Shown one piece after another: positions 15,008-17,962 of a stretch of 17,962 nucleotides of DNA. This DNA is from an uncultured Clostridia bacterium (GTDB lineage: Bacteria > Bacillota > Clostridia > Oscillospirales > Ruminococcaceae). The stretch lies in the NCBI GenBank assembly GCA_937892655.1, contig CALBJC010000067.1, positions 1 to 17,962 on the forward strand, written 5' to 3'. Positions within the stretch are counted from its first letter, which is position 1. Every line of letters begins with the position of its first letter. Both the position numbers and the translations under genes were made by a program. The notes under the pieces were generated by a model. The model worked only from the letters and a program-made list of their open reading frames with translations, was not told the origin of the DNA and did not search any database.

Positions 15008-15790
15008 ATGAAGGTTGTTTTACTTGCAGGTGGCTTTGGAACAAGAATATCCGAGGAATCACAGTATAAACCAAAGCCAATGATCGAAATCGGCGGCAAA
15101 CCGATTTTATGGCACATTATGAAGGAGTATTCTTACTACGGATATAATGATTTTATTATTTGTGCAGGCTATAAACAGCATATCATCAAGGAATGGTTTG
15201 CTGACTATTTCCTTCATAACAGTGATATTACTTTTGATTTTACATCTGGAAATAATAATATGATTATTCATAATCAGAAATGCGAACCATGGAAGGTTAC
15301 AGTTGTTGATACAGGGCTTCATACTATGACAGGTGGAAGGATCAAGAGAATCAAAAAGTATGTTGGTGACGAAACATTCATGCTTACATACGGTGACGGT
15401 GTTTGTGATATTAATATAAATGATCTTGTAAAGTATCATAAGGAAAATGGCAAAACAGCAACGCTAACTGCTGTGCTCATAGAACAGCAGAAGGGCATTC
15501 TTGAAATTGCCGATGACAATACTGTACGTTCATTCAGAGAAAAGAGCCTGAGCGATGGTTCACCAATAAATGCAGGCTATATGGTTCTTGAACCATCAAT
15601 ATTTGACTATATTGATGATGACAAAACGGTATTTGAAAGAACTCCACTTGAAAAATTGGCTCAGGAAGGGCAGCTAGTATCATATATGCACAGAGGTTTC
15701 TGGCAGTGTATGGATACAAAGCGTGAAATGGATATGCTAGAGAAACTATGGGCAGAAAATAAAGCGCCATGGAAGAAATGGGAAGATTAG
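15008..15790 (+). CDS. rfbF: Glucose-1-phosphate cytidylyltransferase
   Basis: 260 residues. It makes CDP-glucose from CTP and glucose 1-phosphate, the entry to CDP-deoxysugars. LAGGFGTRISEES (6-18) is the nucleotidyltransferase loop in the cytidylyltransferase form, since RmlA has KGTRLYP at this place. YKPKPMIEIGGKPILWHIM (20-38) and TYGDGVCDIN (127-136) are RfbF hallmarks. Full family length (about 257). AAAGGA precedes ATG 15008. rfbG starts one base after its stop, a tight two-gene module at the end of the rhamnose operon. Confidence 0.95.
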   Translation: MKVVLLAGGFGTRISEESQYKPKPMIEIGGKPILWHIMKEYSYYGYNDFIICAGYKQHIIKEWFADYFLHNSDITFDFTSGNNNMIIHNQKCEPWKVTVVDTGLHTMTGGRIKRIKKYVGDETFMLTYGDGVCDININDLVKYHKENGKTATLTAVLIEQQKGILEIADDNTVRSFREKSLSDGSPINAGYMVLEPSIFDYIDDDKTVFERTPLEKLAQEGQLVSYMHRGFWQCMDTKREMDMLEKLWAENKAPWKKWED

Positions 15791-15791
15791 T

Positions 15792-16841
15792 ATGTTTGAT
15801 TTATCTTTTTATAAAGGAAAAAAAGTATTTGTAACGGGCCATACAGGCTTCAAAGGCTCATGGCTTTGCAAAATGCTTGTTAATTCAGGTGCTGAGGTCA
15901 CGGGATATTCATTGAATCCGCCAACTACACCGTCGTTATATGAAATCGCTGGAATCGATGCGGAAATAAAGTCTGTTATCGGTGATATCCGTGATTATGA
16001 AAGCCTCAAGAAAGCTTTTGATGAAGCTTCACCTGAGATAGTGCTACATCTTGCAGCGCAGCCTATCGTTCGCGATAGCTATAAAGACCCCGCATATACT
16101 TACGAAACAAATGTTATGGGGACAGTAAATATTCTTGAATGCGTGAGAAACAGTGATTGCGTGAAATCATTTCTCAATGTTACGACCGATAAGGTTTACC
16201 TTAACAAGGAATGGAGCTGGGGCTATCGTGAGAACGAAGAGCTAGATGGATATGATCCTTATTCAAACTCCAAATCGTGTTCAGAGCTTGTTACTCATTC
16301 GTATAAGAACAGCTTTTTTAGTGACAATAAGGTCGCAATATCAACTGCGCGTGCAGGCAATGTTATCGGCGGCGGAGATTTTGCAAATGACAGAATCATA
16401 CCTGACTGTATAAGGGCTGCTATTGAAAACAGAACAATAATTGTTCGTAATCCGTTTTCAACCCGTCCTTATCAGCATGTAATTGAGCCTTTATATGCAT
16501 ATCTGATGATTGCAGGGATGCAGTATATGGATTCGTCCTATGCAGGTTATTATAATGTTGGCCCTGATGATGTTGATTGTTTTGAAACAGGTGCATTGGT
16601 TGACCTTTTTGTAAACAAGTGGGGGAACAATGCTAAATGGGAAAACAAATATGATGGTGGACCTCATGAAGCAAGCTTTCTCAAGCTGGATTGTTCAAAG
16701 CTCAAAAAGACATTCAACTGGAAGCCGAGATGGAATCTTGACACAGCTGTTGAAATGGTTGTTGAATGGAGTAAGTGCTGGGTTTCAGGCGGAGATATCA
16801 GAGAATGTATGGATAGAGAAATCGAAACATTCTTAAAGTAG
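15792..16841 (+). CDS. rfbG: CDP-glucose 4,6-dehydratase
   Basis: 349 residues. It converts CDP-glucose to CDP-4-dehydro-6-deoxyglucose, the branch point for 3,6-dideoxyhexoses and branched CDP-sugars. VTGHTGFKGSWL (14-25) is the distinctive RfbG form of the NAD loop, TTDKVY (131-136) has the D-K pair in place of the D-E of RmlB, and Y157-SNS-K161 is the YxxxK. AAQPIVRDSY (88-97) is another family mark. Full length. The expected partner rfbH or another CDP-sugar-modifying gene does not follow; the next gene is a broken dehydrogenase. Confidence 0.95.
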   Translation: MFDLSFYKGKKVFVTGHTGFKGSWLCKMLVNSGAEVTGYSLNPPTTPSLYEIAGIDAEIKSVIGDIRDYESLKKAFDEASPEIVLHLAAQPIVRDSYKDPAYTYETNVMGTVNILECVRNSDCVKSFLNVTTDKVYLNKEWSWGYRENEELDGYDPYSNSKSCSELVTHSYKNSFFSDNKVAISTARAGNVIGGGDFANDRIIPDCIRAAIENRTIIVRNPFSTRPYQHVIEPLYAYLMIAGMQYMDSSYAGYYNVGPDDVDCFETGALVDLFVNKWGNNAKWENKYDGGPHEASFLKLDCSKLKKTFNWKPRWNLDTAVEMVVEWSKCWVSGGDIRECMDREIETFLK

Positions 16842-16857
16842 ATTGTGGTATTGAGAG

Positions 16858-17241
16858 ATGAATATTTTGATAACAGGTGCTTTCAACTGGTCTGATGAGC
16901 AGCTTGAAAAGCTTGTAGAAAATGGAAAAAATACATTGTTTTATCAAAAAATCGAATCGCAGGAATCCGATTTTTCAGTTGAGTGTATAGATATTGTTAT
17001 CTGCAATTGGTATTTTGTCTATCATGATATCAAAAAGTTTTCCAGATTGAAATTTGTTCAGCTGTTAAGTGCCGGAATGGATAGAATTGATGTAGATTAT
17101 TGTAATCAACATGGAATAAAGCTTTATAACGCAAGGGGCGTATACAGCGTTCCTATGGCAGAATATGCATTGTCAGCAGTTATGCAGGTTCTTAAAAAGA
17201 ATGCCTTTTTTTATGAGAATCAGAAAAAAGAAATGGGCTGA
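16858..17241 (+). pseudogene. Truncated D-isomer-specific 2-hydroxyacid dehydrogenase (N-terminal part only)
   Basis: 127 residues, against about 300-330 in the family. The visible part is the N-terminal half of the split catalytic domain: LLSAGMDRIDVDYCNQHGIKL (69-89) and NARGVYSVPMAEYALSAVMQ (91-110) are the standard pre-Rossmann motifs of phosphoglycerate dehydrogenase-like enzymes. The reading then breaks at residue 124, and the last three residues (EMG) plus TGA are read from the start of trmB in another frame. The whole NAD-binding domain and the catalytic Arg/Glu/His are lost, so it cannot be active. Only a weak GAGAG precedes ATG 16858. Its place right after rfbG suggests a former role in making or modifying a CDP-linked sugar, by context only. 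Confidence 0.8.
17212..17230 (+). other. Junction with dual-frame homology between the dehydrogenase and trmB
   Basis: These 19 bases read as Y-E-N-Q-K-K in the dehydrogenase frame, which fits the expected family continuation, and as M-R-I-R-K-K, the normal TrmB N terminus, one base over. They are therefore compatible with both parents and mark a join at short shared sequence, either by deletion in the genome or by mis-assembly. Confidence 0.6.
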
Positions 17242-17884
17242 GCCTGAGCTTTCACAATGTGATTTTTACATACCTGAGCCTGAAAAATATAAAGGTAAAT
17301 GGAAAAGTTTTTTCAACAACGACAATCCTATAATGCTTGAAGTGGGTTGCGGAAAAGGTGGATTTGTAGGGCAGATGGCGTTGTTGCATCCTGAAATCAA
17401 CTTTATTGCTGTTGACATAAAGTTGGATATGTTAGGCGTTGGCAGACGAGCTATTGTTAAAATGTTCGAAGAAAACAACCGAAGCGTTGATAACATCGCT
17501 CTTGTTAAATATAACGTTGAAAATCTTGATGAAATAATTGATGTTACTGATGATATTCAGCGTATATACATTAATTTCTGCAATCCTTGGCCAAGAGAAA
17601 AACACAAAAAACGTAGACTTACTTACCCTAAAAAGCTGAAGATGTACAGACATTTTCTTCCTGATAATCACGAAATCCACTTTAAAACCGATGACGACAA
17701 TCTTTTTGAAGAAAGTCTGGAATACTTTGAAAGCGAAAAATTCGCCCTTTGTGATGTTACATATGATTTACACAACAGCGAAATAGATCCTGCTGTTACT
17801 CCTATGACTGAGCACGAGAAAATGTTCTCTGATGAAGGCATAAAAATTAAATATTGCGTTGCACGAAAAATGCAGAAAGGATAA
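17213..17884 (+). CDS. trmB: tRNA (guanine-N7-)-methyltransferase
   Basis: 223 residues, full family length. It uses S-adenosylmethionine to make m7G46 in the tRNA variable loop. The N terminus MRIRKKKW is the conserved TrmB start and fixes ATG 17213. A longer frame from 17165 would add 16 residues that are only the dehydrogenase gene read out of frame. LEVGCGKGGF (42-51) is the SAM motif, INFCNPWPREKHKKRRL (120-136) is the tRNA/catalytic motif (Asn where many bacteria have Asp before PWP), and the C-terminal TEHEKMF...GIKI matches the TxxE motif. No ribosome binding site is visible before the ATG; the upstream bases belong to the truncated dehydrogenase, whose stop lies 29 bp inside trmB. 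Expression may depend on coupling. Confidence 0.93.
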   Translation: MRIRKKKWAEPELSQCDFYIPEPEKYKGKWKSFFNNDNPIMLEVGCGKGGFVGQMALLHPEINFIAVDIKLDMLGVGRRAIVKMFEENNRSVDNIALVKYNVENLDEIIDVTDDIQRIYINFCNPWPREKHKKRRLTYPKKLKMYRHFLPDNHEIHFKTDDDNLFEESLEYFESEKFALCDVTYDLHNSEIDPAVTPMTEHEKMFSDEGIKIKYCVARKMQKG

Positions 17885-17888
17885 ACTG

Positions 17889-17962
17889 ATGAAAATAAAA
17901 AAAGGTTTATTCCCAATGAACATCAGTTGAATGGTCTTGACTATGTGTTGAGATTTGATAAA
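17889..17962 (+). CDS. Start of an unidentified gene, apparently frameshifted in a run of seven A (3' end outside window)
   Basis: ATG 17889 has AAAGG at 8-nt spacing, at the end of trmB, a convincing start. As written the frame stops at TGA 17928 after 13 codons. The frame one base back stays open from the poly-A run (17897-17903) to the window end and reads RFIPNEHQLNGLDYVLRFDK, which looks like real protein. One more A in the run would join the two as MKIKK-RFIPNEHQ. I do not recognise the family. The indel may be a sequencing or assembly slip, or real phase variation or decay. Confidence 0.4.

Noticed and set aside
17165..17212. Longer start for trmB, adding 16 residues
   Set aside because: The extra residues are the dehydrogenase gene read in another frame, and TrmB proteins start at MRxRKK; no ribosome binding site supports 17165.
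17895..17906. Programmed ribosomal frameshifting on the A run
   Set aside because: The bases could allow slippage, but no downstream pseudoknot or upstream stimulatory site is visible and the window ends too soon; a sequence indel is simpler.

Overview
The window looks like part of a low-to-moderate G+C Gram-positive (Clostridia) chromosome, most likely a gut or rumen Ruminococcaceae-type bacterium. The reasons are AGGAGG-type ribosome binding sites, near-consensus sigma-A promoters (TTGACA/TATAAT with 16-17 bp spacers), a clostridial candidate (Re)-citrate synthase, an ECF-type vitamin transporter S component, a Ser-Asp-Pro repeat surface protein with a C-terminal membrane anchor, and fibre-type glycoside hydrolases. 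The taxonomic call is inference from protein style; there is no rRNA or other phylogenetic marker here. The window starts inside a short tandem repeat and ends just inside a new gene, so it may be a whole assembly contig.

Layout. (1) 1-414, + strand: C-terminal end of a repeat-rich surface protein, closed by a perfect 11-bp hairpin that also serves the convergent gene. (2) 456-1817, - strand: DRE-TIM metallolyase of the isopropylmalate/homocitrate synthase superfamily, best read as (Re)-citrate synthase, with its own perfect promoter. (3) 2041-8018, - strand: a catabolic block read from right to left, made of a large cytosolic GH3 with an inserted beta-trefoil-like domain and a C-terminal CBM6-like domain, then a lipoprotein D,D-carboxypeptidase with its own promoter, then a cytosolic GH31, closed by a terminator. 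(4) 8313-10501, + strand, divergent from GH3 across a 294-bp promoter region holding a 24-bp dyad: aldo/keto reductase with two Fe-S clusters, ECF S component and P-loop kinase-like protein, closely spaced or overlapping. (5) 10620-11450, + strand: membrane protein of unknown function. (6) 11471-16841, + strand: deoxysugar nucleotide operon rmlA-rmlB-rmlD-rmlC (dTDP-L-rhamnose) followed by rfbF-rfbG (CDP-4-dehydro-6-deoxyglucose), for surface polysaccharide. (7) 16858-17962: the operon is cut off. A 2-hydroxyacid dehydrogenase gene breaks in mid-domain and runs, in another frame, directly into the start of an otherwise complete trmB; a further gene starts after trmB but appears frameshifted in a run of seven A.

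How the parts work together. GH3 and GH31 carry no signal peptide and probably split imported oligosaccharides to monosaccharides; a beta-glucosidase plus alpha-xylosidase pairing would suit xyloglucan fragments, but this is inference. The rml and rfb genes supply two activated deoxysugars for a cell-surface glycan; the glycosyltransferases are not in the window. The ECF S component and the kinase-like protein are translationally coupled and may form an uptake-and-trap module for an unidentified vitamin-like compound.

The points most worth a second look are the dehydrogenase/trmB junction (a real deletion or an assembly chimera), the hairpin that overlaps the start of the rml operon transcript, the GH3 domain architecture, and the transporter-kinase pair.
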